In this document: positions 40,313 to 47,994 of the stretch, piece after piece | Layout: every line of letters begins with the position of its first letter | Position numbering within the stretch: the first letter of the stretch is position 1 | Virus record (IMG/VR): IMGVR_UViG_3300008108_000078 | Location: 1-58,065 of that record | Reading direction: 5' to 3' (one strand) | DNA: 58,065 nt | Source: a virus | The notes under the pieces: generated by a model | Told to the model about the DNA's origin: nothing | The model's input: the letters and a program-made list of their open reading frames with translations, nothing else | Databases searched by the model: none | Program-made: the position numbers and the translations under genes

Positions 40313-41772
40313 AATTAGTCATCCGAGACGAAGTCAACATTAAATTTGAGGGACTTCCGCTAGACGCTCGTAAAAAACTAGTATCAACCTTTAAATACGT
40401 CGACCCAACAGCTCGATATCGACCTGCCTATAAATTAGGACGTTGGGACGGTACCATAAGTCTATTTGGTCTTGGCGGCAATGGGTATCTTAATCAATTG
40501 GAAAAATGCTTTGAGGTATTAAATTCAATTGGCGTTGAAATAGACGAGTTAGAAGATTTAAGAACTCCTGTAAAAATTAATTTCACTCCTGTTACAAATT
40601 CTTATTGGGCGGACATGGGAAAAGTGTGGCCGGAAGGTCACAGATTTGCAGGTAATCCTATCACCTTAAGAGACGACCAAGTTGAAATCATTAATAGATT
40701 TTTTACAAATACACAAGCATTACAAGAAGTAGCTACAGGCGCAGGAAAAACTATTATGACTGCTACTCTTGCACATTGTTCTGAAAAATACGGACGTACT
40801 GTGACCATTGTTCCAAACAAAGATCTTGTCACACAAACTGAAGAAGATTTCATCAATGTTGGATTAGATGTAGGTGTTTACTTTGGTGACAGAAAGATGA
40901 TTGGCCACACGCATACTATTTGTACTTGGCAAAGTCTCAATGTACTAGATAAGAAAAGTAAAAACTGGGATTTAGAAGAAGCACTTTCGTTAGCTGAGTT
41001 CTTACACGATGTTAAAACCGTTATTGTAGACGAAGTACATATGGCAAAAGCCGAAGTATTGAAGAACCTGTTGACTCATAACTTCTCAAGTACTCCGATT
41101 AGATGGGGGTTAACTGGTACAGTACCTAAAGATGAATTTGAAGCTGAACCAATTTTTGCTAGCATTGGTCCAGTTATAGGCGGTATAAAGGCATACGAAT
41201 TGCAAGAGATGGGCATACTATCTAATTGCCATGTTAATGTTGTTCAAATGATAGATTTGCCTGAATTTAAAAGCTATGCGGAAGAATTAAAATATCTTGT
41301 CACTAATAAAGAACGAATAACCTATATAAGCAAACTAATTCAAGGTATCTCTGAATCAGGTAACACACTTATCTTAGTTAATAGGATTGATACAGGAAAA
41401 TTTTTAACAGAATTATTGCCAGAGGCGGCATTCATTTCAGGCGAAGTAAAAGGCAAAGAACGTAAAGAGGAATATAAAGAACATGCAACAACTGATAACA
41501 AGATTACTGTGGCGACTTACGGCGTGGCCGCTGTTGGTATTAATATCCCAAGGATTTTTAATCTGGTTCTTCTTGAACCCGGAAAGAGCTTTGTCCGCGT
41601 TATACAAAGCATTGGGCGAGGCATTAGAAAAGCAGAAGACAAAGACTTCGTACAAATCTGGGACCTTACTAGCACCTGTAAGTACGCCAAACGTCACCTC
41701 ACGCAGAGGAAGAAATTTTATAAGGAAGCCAAATATCCGTTTACTCTTGAAAAAACGGATTGGCAAAAATAA
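40303..41772 (+). CDS. uvsW: UvsW helicase
   Basis: 489 aa. The N-terminal domain (YRPAYKLGRWDGTISLFG) is the UvsW-specific DNA-binding region. Superfamily 2 helicase motifs follow: ATGAGKT at 144-150, DEVH at 243-246, GLTGTVP, and the C-terminal VATYGVAAVGINIPRI with QSIGRGIRK. UvsW unwinds R-loops and branched DNA and moves phage replication from origin-dependent to recombination-dependent initiation. All motifs intact. Confidence 0.95.
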   Translation: MGVKLVIRDEVNIKFEGLPLDARKKLVSTFKYVDPTARYRPAYKLGRWDGTISLFGLGGNGYLNQLEKCFEVLNSIGVEIDELEDLRTPVKINFTPVTNSYWADMGKVWPEGHRFAGNPITLRDDQVEIINRFFTNTQALQEVATGAGKTIMTATLAHCSEKYGRTVTIVPNKDLVTQTEEDFINVGLDVGVYFGDRKMIGHTHTICTWQSLNVLDKKSKNWDLEEALSLAEFLHDVKTVIVDEVHMAKAEVLKNLLTHNFSSTPIRWGLTGTVPKDEFEAEPIFASIGPVIGGIKAYELQEMGILSNCHVNVVQMIDLPEFKSYAEELKYLVTNKERITYISKLIQGISESGNTLILVNRIDTGKFLTELLPEAAFISGEVKGKERKEEYKEHATTDNKITVATYGVAAVGINIPRIFNLVLLEPGKSFVRVIQSIGRGIRKAEDKDFVQIWDLTSTCKYAKRHLTQRKKFYKEAKYPFTLEKTDWQK

Positions 41773-41778
41773 GGAATT

Positions 41779-42285
41779 ATGCAAATATTAACATTAGAGA
41801 ACAAAACTTTTAGTTTAAACAATTTACCAGATGAAGTAGATGAAAACACAAGATTTGCCGTCTTGGATAATTCGGATGCTAAAGAACCAGACTTCTTTTT
41901 TATGCCGTTAATATTTTTAGAATCATTTAATAGTCCAGCAATGGTACTAAAAATAGGTGACGACGAAGTAACAATGCCAATAGACTGGTCAATAGCAGTA
42001 GGAGACAGTTCAAGCTCCAATGATATAGAAATATTACCGTTAACAAGTTTAAACAATCGGGGATTCGAAGCAATGATTTTTAATCCGTTGAGTAGTTTTA
42101 GACTAGAATTTAAAAAAATTGAAATCGTAAATTTTTATAATGACGTCAAATGGTATTTTCCTAAAATGAAAAACGGACAGCTATTGGCAGTTCCAACTCG
42201 CTTTCAAGAAAAACCAAACTGTGCATACTTTGTTAAAGAAATTTCAAGACAAAGCGAAATCATTCAACTAGATAAAATATTATGA
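41779..42285 (+). CDS. Conserved phage protein, unknown
   Basis: 168 aa. Signature: EPDFFFMPLIFLESFNSPAM, VTMPIDWSIAVGD, DIEILPLTSLNNRGFEAMIF with NPLSSFRLEF, and VKWYFPKMKNGQLLAVPT. Beta-rich, with no recognisable catalytic motif. The same family sits next to uvsW in T4-like marine phages; the function is unknown to me. Ribosome site AAGGAATT. The stop overlaps the start of the next short gene. Confidence 0.72.
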   Translation: MQILTLENKTFSLNNLPDEVDENTRFAVLDNSDAKEPDFFFMPLIFLESFNSPAMVLKIGDDEVTMPIDWSIAVGDSSSSNDIEILPLTSLNNRGFEAMIFNPLSSFRLEFKKIEIVNFYNDVKWYFPKMKNGQLLAVPTRFQEKPNCAYFVKEISRQSEIIQLDKIL

Positions 42286-42422
42286 TTGACAAAGAATGGT
42301 TAACAAAAATAGAAATAGCCTACAAGGCTTATCCATATCCTAGTAAAGAAATAGAATCATTTATACAATGGATCTATAAACAATATGGAATAGTTCAGGA
42401 GAAAAAAGATGGGCAGTCTTAA
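42282..42422 (+). CDS. Short conserved phage protein (46 aa)
   Basis: 46 aa, too short for usual ORF cut-offs. It starts within the preceding stop (ATGA) and overlaps the next gene by 14 bases. The sequence includes MIDKEWLTKIEIAYKAYPYP, SKEIESFIQWIYKQYGIV. The tight coupling on both sides and balanced, structured composition support translation. Function unknown. Confidence 0.65.
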   Translation: MIDKEWLTKIEIAYKAYPYPSKEIESFIQWIYKQYGIVQEKKDGQS

Positions 42423-42702
42423 ACCTGGTGCAACATACATATACGAACGTAACAAAGATACCGTATATGCTAGAGAATTTGGTGCTGATCCTAATACTAG
42501 ACAAGTAGTTGGATGGAAATACGATAAGGATCATCCAAACTTCGATCCTAGGACTGGCGATGGTAGGCCGCTACACGATCACCTAATGGAAGACAAACTT
42601 TGGGGCGAAATTCGGAGAGAAGCACGTACCAATTCTACTTTACAAAAGGCCTTAGATCGTGCTATAATGATATACAGACTCAGCAAGGATAAACCACTAT
42701 GA
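42409..42702 (+). CDS. Small conserved phage protein, unknown
   Basis: 97 aa. GSLKPGATYIYERNKDTVYA, REFGADPNTRQVVGWKYD, PRTGDGRPLHDHLMEDKLWG, EIRREARTNSTLQKALDRAI. Well-formed ribosome site CAGGAGAAAAAAG. It resembles a small conserved family in T4-like marine phages; no function is known to me. It overlaps the next gene by 4 bases, so it is co-translated with the isolated oxygenase gene. Confidence 0.72.
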   Translation: MGSLKPGATYIYERNKDTVYAREFGADPNTRQVVGWKYDKDHPNFDPRTGDGRPLHDHLMEDKLWGEIRREARTNSTLQKALDRAIMIYRLSKDKPL

Positions 42703-43325
42703 CTTTAAAAGTTGCATATTTTGCGCCAACTGTAATGGCGTTAGATGAAATTCCTCCAGGCACATTTAGCCAAATTTATAATTTATCCGATACTCTTCAT
42801 AGCCACCCCGAACTAAATGATTCAGGAAATCCTACCATAAGTATTCGCGGAGGCCAACAAATTCAAGTTTATCCTAATGAATTAGAGCTTGATGTTTCGT
42901 GGCTTGTAAAATATCTTGAAGAAATTTGTGTTGGATATATGGAACTTGTATCTGCACAAAGCGGAACAGAGGAACTTAAATATTGCAAACCTATTGTAAA
43001 CAGTATTTGGACTATACGACAAGGTCCAGGACAATATCAAGAAATGCATAGTCATCCGGCTGGGAATTTAAGTGGAAACATCTATATACAGACTCCGGAT
43101 TTAGAATTAAATAGTTTGCCAAGCGACGGTCAGGTGTTATTTAGAATGTCGCAGACTAAAGACATTACAAAGTTTATTATGAACGATACTTGGAAATTTA
43201 CACCACAACAAGGCATGGTAGTACTTTTTCCTAGTCATATACCACACACCGTATATCCGTGGCGCGGAACTGGATATCGAACAGTTATGGCATTTGATGC
43301 TGTGTTGAGGCCTAAGGATGAGTGA
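42699..43325 (+). CDS. Isolated 2OG/Fe(II) oxygenase in the replication region
   Basis: 208 aa. IRQGPGQYQEMHSHPAGNLS with His117 and His119, GNIYIQTPD, GMVVLFPSHIPHTVYPWRG with distal His183, then Arg194 in TGYRTVMAFD. All ligands of the family are present. Unlike the twelve copies in the minus-strand string, it is embedded among replication genes and overlaps neighbours by 4 and 8 bases, so it would be expressed at a different time, probably early or middle. The substrate is unknown and may differ from those of the late copies. Confidence 0.75.
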   Translation: MTLKVAYFAPTVMALDEIPPGTFSQIYNLSDTLHSHPELNDSGNPTISIRGGQQIQVYPNELELDVSWLVKYLEEICVGYMELVSAQSGTEELKYCKPIVNSIWTIRQGPGQYQEMHSHPAGNLSGNIYIQTPDLELNSLPSDGQVLFRMSQTKDITKFIMNDTWKFTPQQGMVVLFPSHIPHTVYPWRGTGYRTVMAFDAVLRPKDE

Positions 43326-43797
43326 AAAAATTGAATTAAAAGAGAAAATTTCTGCGGTTGACCAGAATGTGCGTGAACTATGGGATGCCATGGATCCTGA
43401 ACAACAAAAAAGCCTTAAATCAGAATTTTTTATTCTTAATCGTTACATAAGCAATGCAAAATCATCTAATACAGAAATTCAACAACATTTTGTTTTAACT
43501 GTTAACGAATATTTTAATAAGCACTGGAACATTCTTCAAAAGCATCCAAAACTTCTTTGGTTGTTATTGTGTATGTGCAGCTATGACGGTAAAAATCAAT
43601 TTTATCATGAATGGATTGGGCATAAAAAGAAAACAGGTACTAATAGTAAAAAGGTAAAATTTTTAACAGAAATATACCCTAATAAAAAAATTGATGAAAT
43701 TGAACTACTGTCGTCTATTGCAACTGACAAAGAGATAAAAGACCTTGCTCGAAAATATGGCATGGATGAACCAACTATTGCAAAAAAGTTTAAATGA
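43318..43797 (+). CDS. 62: Clamp-loader small subunit gp62-like
   Basis: 159 aa. The layout matches gp62 of T4-like marine phages: SEFFILNRYISNAKSSNTEI near 37-56 (FxxNRxxS), a helical centre with HPKLLWLLLCMCSYDGKN, WIGHKKKTG, and a C-terminal segment with LLSSIATDKEIKDLARKYG. gp62 works with gp44 to load the sliding clamp; genes 44 and 45 are not in this window. The assignment rests on pattern and length rather than on strong identity. Confidence 0.6.
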   Translation: MSEKIELKEKISAVDQNVRELWDAMDPEQQKSLKSEFFILNRYISNAKSSNTEIQQHFVLTVNEYFNKHWNILQKHPKLLWLLLCMCSYDGKNQFYHEWIGHKKKTGTNSKKVKFLTEIYPNKKIDEIELLSSIATDKEIKDLARKYGMDEPTIAKKFK

Positions 43798-44486
43798 TGA
43801 ATCTTGTTAGCCAGCCTTATGTTTGTCAGTACTGTAATCATAAGTTTACAAAAGAAAAAACTTTAGCTGTGCATGTATGCGAACAGAAACGCAGGGCGTT
43901 GGCCAAACATGAAAGACATGTTGTCTTAGGCTTTGATACCTATAACAAATTTTATAAACTGACTCAAAATTCAAAAGGCGACAAGACGTATGATGAGTTT
44001 GCACGTAGTCCTTACTATAATGCTTTTATAAAATTTGGAAGTTTTGTTTCGAATGTAAATCCTTTATATTTTGACAAGTTCATTGACTATGTAATTAAAT
44101 CTGGAGTTAAGCTCGACCATTGGTGTCGAGATGAGTTATACGACAAATATGTTATAGATTTAATTAAAACAGAACCGGTTGAAGTAGCACTAGAGCGCAG
44201 TATTAAACATATGATGGAGTGGGCTGATGCAAACAAAAGCGTCTGGAATCATTATTTTTTATATGTTAGTTTAAGTCGAGCTACGTATGATATCAAGGAC
44301 GGAAAGGTCAGCCCGTGGTTGTTGTTAAACAGCACGAACGGCAAAGAATTACTTAAGAAACTGAGTGATGAACAGCTAGCTGCAATAAGTAATGTTATAG
44401 ACTTGCAATTTTGGATCAATAAATTTAAAAAGTTGCCTGCTGACACAGAACTTGTACGCCAAGTCGTTAAGGAATCTAACATATGA
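43794..44486 (+). CDS. Conserved phage protein with N-terminal C2H2-type zinc finger
   Basis: 230 aa. YVCQYCNHKFTKEKTLAVHV with the next Cys gives a C-x2-C-x12-H-x-C finger at about 9-30. Then EQKRRALAKHERHVVLGFDT, a helical body with YDEFARSPYYNAFIKFGSFV, LDHWCRDELYDKYVIDLIKT, and a C-terminal GKVSPWLLLNSTNGKELLKK. The family recurs in T4-like marine phages near replication genes; a DNA- or protein-binding role is plausible. It overlaps gp62 by 4 bases (ATGATGA). Confidence 0.7.
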   Translation: MMNLVSQPYVCQYCNHKFTKEKTLAVHVCEQKRRALAKHERHVVLGFDTYNKFYKLTQNSKGDKTYDEFARSPYYNAFIKFGSFVSNVNPLYFDKFIDYVIKSGVKLDHWCRDELYDKYVIDLIKTEPVEVALERSIKHMMEWADANKSVWNHYFLYVSLSRATYDIKDGKVSPWLLLNSTNGKELLKKLSDEQLAAISNVIDLQFWINKFKKLPADTELVRQVVKESNI

Positions 44487-44680
44487 CAAATCCAGCTAAT
44501 CATGTAAGTGGTAACCCAGATGCAATGCAACTTGACCTCCAAGTGATTGTTTCTGAAGAAGACAATTCAGTGTATGTAAAATTTACAGGTTTTGAAACAA
44601 TAGAAGAAGCTGACAAATACGCAGATCATTTAACAGAACATTTGCCACTGTTACTGTTTGAAAGCGAGATAAAACATTGA
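44483..44680 (+). CDS. Small acidic phage protein, unknown
   Basis: 65 aa. DAMQLDLQVIVSEEDNSVYV, KFTGFETIEEADKYADHLTE: a short alpha/beta protein, acidic, with no recognised motif. It overlaps both neighbours by 4 bases, so it probably forms part of a coupled set. Confidence 0.6.
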   Translation: MTNPANHVSGNPDAMQLDLQVIVSEEDNSVYVKFTGFETIEEADKYADHLTEHLPLLLFESEIKH

Positions 44681-44865
44681 GAAAATTAGTAGACGGAACT
44701 AAGGCTAAAGAATTGAAAGAACCTGTTACACTCACAGTCTATACAAAATGTCCAGAAAAATGGATGTTAGTTGACAAAGAAACTGGAGAAGTGTATATTG
44801 GATATGCGACTAAAGGAAAGAATAGTTGGAAGAAAATTGACCAATGGAGTGGTAAGGATGCCTGA
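44677..44865 (+). CDS. Small phage protein with TTG start, unknown
   Basis: 62 aa. The start is TTG overlapping the upstream stop (TTGA). KELKEPVTLTVYTKCPEKWM with LVDKETGEVYIGYATKGKNS is a compact beta-type sequence. It ends 8 bases inside the DnaE-like gene. Coding is likely because of the coupling, but the TTG start lowers certainty. Confidence 0.55.
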   Translation: MRKLVDGTKAKELKEPVTLTVYTKCPEKWMLVDKETGEVYIGYATKGKNSWKKIDQWSGKDA

Positions 44866-45436
44866 TATCGATATTGACTTTGCAGATAGAACACATGCTC
44901 TTGACAAGTTTAAACATGTTGTTGCGGCTATTGAAGAACATGGCACTTTTAAAAAGCACAATACTGGTATCTATTGTACTTCTGTGCCATACAATCCAAT
45001 AACGGGACTAAGTACAATAGATTATAAAACAGCAGAAGAGCGTGGTTATTTTAAAATAGACTTTTTAAATGTCGGTGTCTATGAGGGTGTAAAAGATAGA
45101 GCACATCTTAAACAATTGATGGAGACAGAACCATTATGGGATCTACTAGAACAAGACGACTTTACCCAACTCCTGTTCCATGTGAATGGGCATGGGTCTA
45201 TTCTGAGACAAAGCAAACCAAGATCTATAGAGCAATTGGCAGCAGTACTAGCAATGATCAGACCCGCGAAACGTTATCTGATTGGGAAAGATTGGACTAC
45301 GGTGATGACGGAAGTGTGGACGAAGCCAGAGAATGATGAATACTACTTTAAGAAGGCACATGCTATTGCTTATGCACATGTAGTAGTGGTACAGATGAAT
45401 TTAATTTGTGAAAATATAAGTTACGGGTACAGTTAA
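44858..45436 (+). CDS. Small DnaE-like protein (C-family DNA polymerase motif)
   Basis: 192 aa from the ATG at 44858, with GGAG 9-12 bases upstream. It starts with PDIDIDFADR (2-11), the motif holding catalytic aspartates of bacterial DNA polymerase III alpha, followed by GLSTIDYKTAEERGYFKIDF, AAVLAMIRPAKRYLIG and YYFKKAHAIAYAHVVVVQMN, the latter like the DnaE FxKSHAxAYA segment. Full DnaE is about 1100 aa, so this is a stand-alone fragment-sized relative. Similar proteins occur in T4-like marine phages. Polymerase activity is doubtful; a structural or regulatory role is possible. Confidence 0.75.
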   Translation: MPDIDIDFADRTHALDKFKHVVAAIEEHGTFKKHNTGIYCTSVPYNPITGLSTIDYKTAEERGYFKIDFLNVGVYEGVKDRAHLKQLMETEPLWDLLEQDDFTQLLFHVNGHGSILRQSKPRSIEQLAAVLAMIRPAKRYLIGKDWTTVMTEVWTKPENDEYYFKKAHAIAYAHVVVVQMNLICENISYGYS

Positions 45437-45807
45437 CGAGTTTTACGCACTAACTGTACGCTTTTACGTTTAACACGTTTTAATGTTAAATTCATTAAAT
45501 TCACAACTGGTCCTAATATTACCCTAACATCTTTGCTATTGAATGTTTTAATAGCGTAGGCAAAGGGTTGTATTTGATCTTTACAAATAATACTAATAGG
45601 AAATTGGCGGTTGCTTTCCCACCACCAAGTTTCTCCTATTTCTAGGAAAACAGTCCGTTCTTCTAAGCTCTTTATAGAGTTAAGGTCGTAAAAGCTGGTT
45701 ACGAATTGATCTTGATTTATTATGATGCCAACGTACTCTTCTTCACCGTAGTTTAGCACACTAATAAAGGGCAAATTTTGTTCTATGTTATCTCTTAATT
45801 TTGCCAT
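45433..45807 (-). CDS. Conserved phage protein, unknown
   Basis: 124 aa on the minus strand, overlapping the end of the DnaE-like gene by 4 bases. NYGEEEYVGIIINQDQFVTS with FYDLNSIKS, LEIGETWWWESNRQFPISII, AYAIKTFNSKDVRVILGPVV, and a basic C-terminus (LKRVKRKSVQLVRKTR). I recognise this as a conserved single-copy family in T4-like phages of marine bacteria; the function is unknown. It stands alone as a minus-strand gene in a plus-strand region. Confidence 0.72.
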   Translation of the reverse strand: MAKLRDNIEQNLPFISVLNYGEEEYVGIIINQDQFVTSFYDLNSIKSLEERTVFLEIGETWWWESNRQFPISIICKDQIQPFAYAIKTFNSKDVRVILGPVVNLMNLTLKRVKRKSVQLVRKTR

Positions 45808-45812
45808 AAATA
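45805..45812 (+). promoter_or_regulatory. Late-promoter-like box CATAAATA
   Basis: 20 bases before the ATG at 45833; it overlaps the start codon of the opposite gene. Consistent with late expression of the structural-type protein downstream. Confidence 0.45.
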
Positions 45813-45832
45813 TGTAATAAGGGTTTGTCCAA

Positions 45833-46918
45833 ATGCAAAAAATTTCAAGTTATTTATATCCAAATAGAATTGAACTACTGGCTAATTTGGCAGGCTTTTC
45901 AACGGAGTATACAAACGTGTATCAGAGAACAGTAAAAATTTACAACGGTATAGATAATACCTTAGAGTTTGATATAAAAAATGCAGATCAAAAACGTATT
46001 GATTTAAGTACACTATCTGCAATAGAATTAAACGTCATGGACTCTTCTGGCCAAGCACTTGCCAATAGCCCGTATACAATAGTTCCGTTAAATCAAACAA
46101 CATTAAAAGGCCTGGCTTCAGTAACTATCCCTCAAGAAGATCTTGCAGAACTGAGCGAACAGTTTTTAAAATATAGTGTAACTGCTGCTAAAAACGGCCA
46201 AGATGTTATACTATATGGAGATAGTAGATTTGGTGCCGTTGGCACAATTGAACTAGTTGGAAATGCATTACCTGTATTCAAAGATGACAGAATATACAAA
46301 ACATTTACCGCAGAAATAGATTTAAAGGGACATCCTGTATATCATAGTACTGCCATTCCAGCAACATTTTATGAAGCTGAAAAAACAGCCACACTAGATT
46401 TTGATGTAACACTTTCTGGATTTACAGGCAGCGTTTGGTTAGAAGGAACAGAAGAGAGCACAATAAGAACCGAAGCATGGAAGGGTGCAGAATACCTAAG
46501 CTCGTATACCTTTGCAGATTTTACCGGTACATGGTCTGTTCCTAACCAGGATATCGCTAATTACAAATATTTTAGAATAAGCTACACTACTCCAAGAGCA
46601 AATGGCGTTGGTGCAAGTTTTAGTGTTAAGTTAAACAGTAATGCTTATGAAGTAACTGTGCGTACTGGCGGCACAGGTTATGCTGTTGGCAGTCAAATAA
46701 AAGTATTAGGTAGTGTTTTGGGCGGTGTTGATGGAATTAACGATTTGGTTTTGACAGTTACTGGTGTAGATGGCGTCAGTGCCAATTACCCGTCCAGTTA
46801 TAGTGTTAGTTCTATCTCGTCTGTGTCAGGAGCAGGTACAGCTGCGAATGGTACTGCCACATACATCGTAACGGGCACAAATATTACCGGAACTGTTGAC
46901 AAAATAACTGTTAGTTAA
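45833..46918 (+). CDS. Probable virion structural protein
   Basis: 361 aa, beta-rich. The N-terminus (ISSYLYPNRIELLANLAGFS, TEYTNVYQRTVKIYNG, IDNTLEFDIKNADQKRID) is conserved among structural proteins of T4-like marine phages. The rest is Thr/Ser/Gly-rich with a C-terminal repeat-like tail (GGTGYAVGSQIKVLGSVLGG, GAGTAANGTATYIVTGTNIT), as in baseplate or fibre-linked proteins. A late box lies upstream, unusual among replication genes. The exact role is unknown. Confidence 0.65.
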   Translation: MQKISSYLYPNRIELLANLAGFSTEYTNVYQRTVKIYNGIDNTLEFDIKNADQKRIDLSTLSAIELNVMDSSGQALANSPYTIVPLNQTTLKGLASVTIPQEDLAELSEQFLKYSVTAAKNGQDVILYGDSRFGAVGTIELVGNALPVFKDDRIYKTFTAEIDLKGHPVYHSTAIPATFYEAEKTATLDFDVTLSGFTGSVWLEGTEESTIRTEAWKGAEYLSSYTFADFTGTWSVPNQDIANYKYFRISYTTPRANGVGASFSVKLNSNAYEVTVRTGGTGYAVGSQIKVLGSVLGGVDGINDLVLTVTGVDGVSANYPSSYSVSSISSVSGAGTAANGTATYIVTGTNITGTVDKITVS

Positions 46919-46925
46919 GTATAAT
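46896..46925 (+). promoter_or_regulatory. Consensus sigma70-type promoter for the primase gene
   Basis: TTGACA at 46896-46901, 18-base spacer, TATAAT at 46920-46925. Both hexamers match the bacterial consensus exactly. The -35 lies in the last codons of the upstream gene, and the ATG is 6 bases after the -10. Confidence 0.75.
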
Positions 46926-46931
46926 AGTGCT

Positions 46932-47909
46932 ATGAGCCTCATAGCCGATACACTACTACAATTCTTACCTGGCAAGCGTAAACAAACTCCAAGCGGTTGG
47001 ATCAGTTTTAACGCACCTTGTTGTCAAGACAAAAGACAACGTGGCGGCTTCATTATTAACGGTGGAGATGCTGTTAGTTATCATTGTTTCAATTGCGGAT
47101 TCAAAGCAAGTTGGCAACCTGGTAGAACAATAAGTCAAAAAATGAACAAGCTCATGCGAGATTTGAACATGCCCGATGATGTTATTAGTCAACTACGACT
47201 TGAAGCACTACGTTTAAATGAAAACTCAAACGCAACTGTAAGACAAGTTGTTCCTACATTTGAGGCTAGAGCATTACCGCCAGATACACGACCAATTAAT
47301 GACTGGCTGGATGAAATGCCAGAAAAGTTAGTGCCGGTATTAGAATATGTTGCTGAACGTAAAATGTATCTAGACTATTATAATTTTCACTGGACTCCTA
47401 AGATTGGTTTTAGTAACAGACTAATCGTACCGTTCTATAAAGATGGTGTTTGTGTAGGATATACTGCCCGAGCAGTTAATGATGCTAAACCTAAATATAT
47501 AAGTGAGCAACAACCTGGCTATGTGTTTAATTTAGATGCACAACACAATGATAGACAGTTCGTGATTGTTTGTGAAGGGCCATTTGATGCGATAAGTATT
47601 GATGGGTGTGCGTTACTAGGTGCTGAAATTAAAGACAGTCAAAACTGGTTACTTAAACAGTTAGGCAAAGAAATCATTCTAGTACCCGATAAGGATCATG
47701 AAGGTCCTAGAACAGTAGAACAAGCAATTGAGTACGGATGGTCAGTTAGTATGCCTGATTGGCCAGATGGAGTTAAAGATGTCAATGATGCTTATATAAA
47801 ATTAGGAAGATTAGCAACTCTTTGGTTGATTACTGCGGCTAAAGAGTCAAACAGTCTTAAAATACAACTACGAGCTAAGAAATGGTTTAGAGATGAAGAA
47901 ACTAATTGA
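46932..47909 (+). CDS. 61: DNA primase gp61-like
   Basis: 325 aa. The N-terminal zinc-binding part has NAPCCQDKR and YHCFNCGFKASW (cysteines at 30-31, 52, 55 and a histidine at 51). A Toprim domain follows with VIVCEGPFDAISIDG and ILVPDKDHEGPRTVE supplying the acidic metal-binding residues. It makes RNA primers for lagging-strand synthesis with gp41, which lies nearby at 48954. Between them are a 33-aa gene and a carbamoyltransferase gene. Confidence 0.88.
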   Translation: MSLIADTLLQFLPGKRKQTPSGWISFNAPCCQDKRQRGGFIINGGDAVSYHCFNCGFKASWQPGRTISQKMNKLMRDLNMPDDVISQLRLEALRLNENSNATVRQVVPTFEARALPPDTRPINDWLDEMPEKLVPVLEYVAERKMYLDYYNFHWTPKIGFSNRLIVPFYKDGVCVGYTARAVNDAKPKYISEQQPGYVFNLDAQHNDRQFVIVCEGPFDAISIDGCALLGAEIKDSQNWLLKQLGKEIILVPDKDHEGPRTVEQAIEYGWSVSMPDWPDGVKDVNDAYIKLGRLATLWLITAAKESNSLKIQLRAKKWFRDEETN

Positions 47910-47994
47910 ATTTTTTAAACAATGGCGCTATTGGCGTCAACGCCGACAACGTTTAAAAGAGTTGGCGGAAAAAGATCCATACATTTACAAATGA
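47893..47994 (+). CDS. Very short basic phage protein (33 aa)
   Basis: 33 aa: KKLIEFFKQWRYWRQRRQRL followed by KELAEKDPYIYK. It overlaps the end of the primase gene by 17 bases and joins the next gene as ATGA. Strongly basic amphipathic helix. I recognise similar short genes in T4-like phages at this site, which supports translation; the function is unknown. Confidence 0.6.
   Translation: MKKLIEFFKQWRYWRQRRQRLKELAEKDPYIYK

Noticed and set aside
45136-45336. Second plus-strand frame inside the DnaE-like gene
   Set aside because: It lies entirely inside the DnaE-like gene in another frame and has no start signal.
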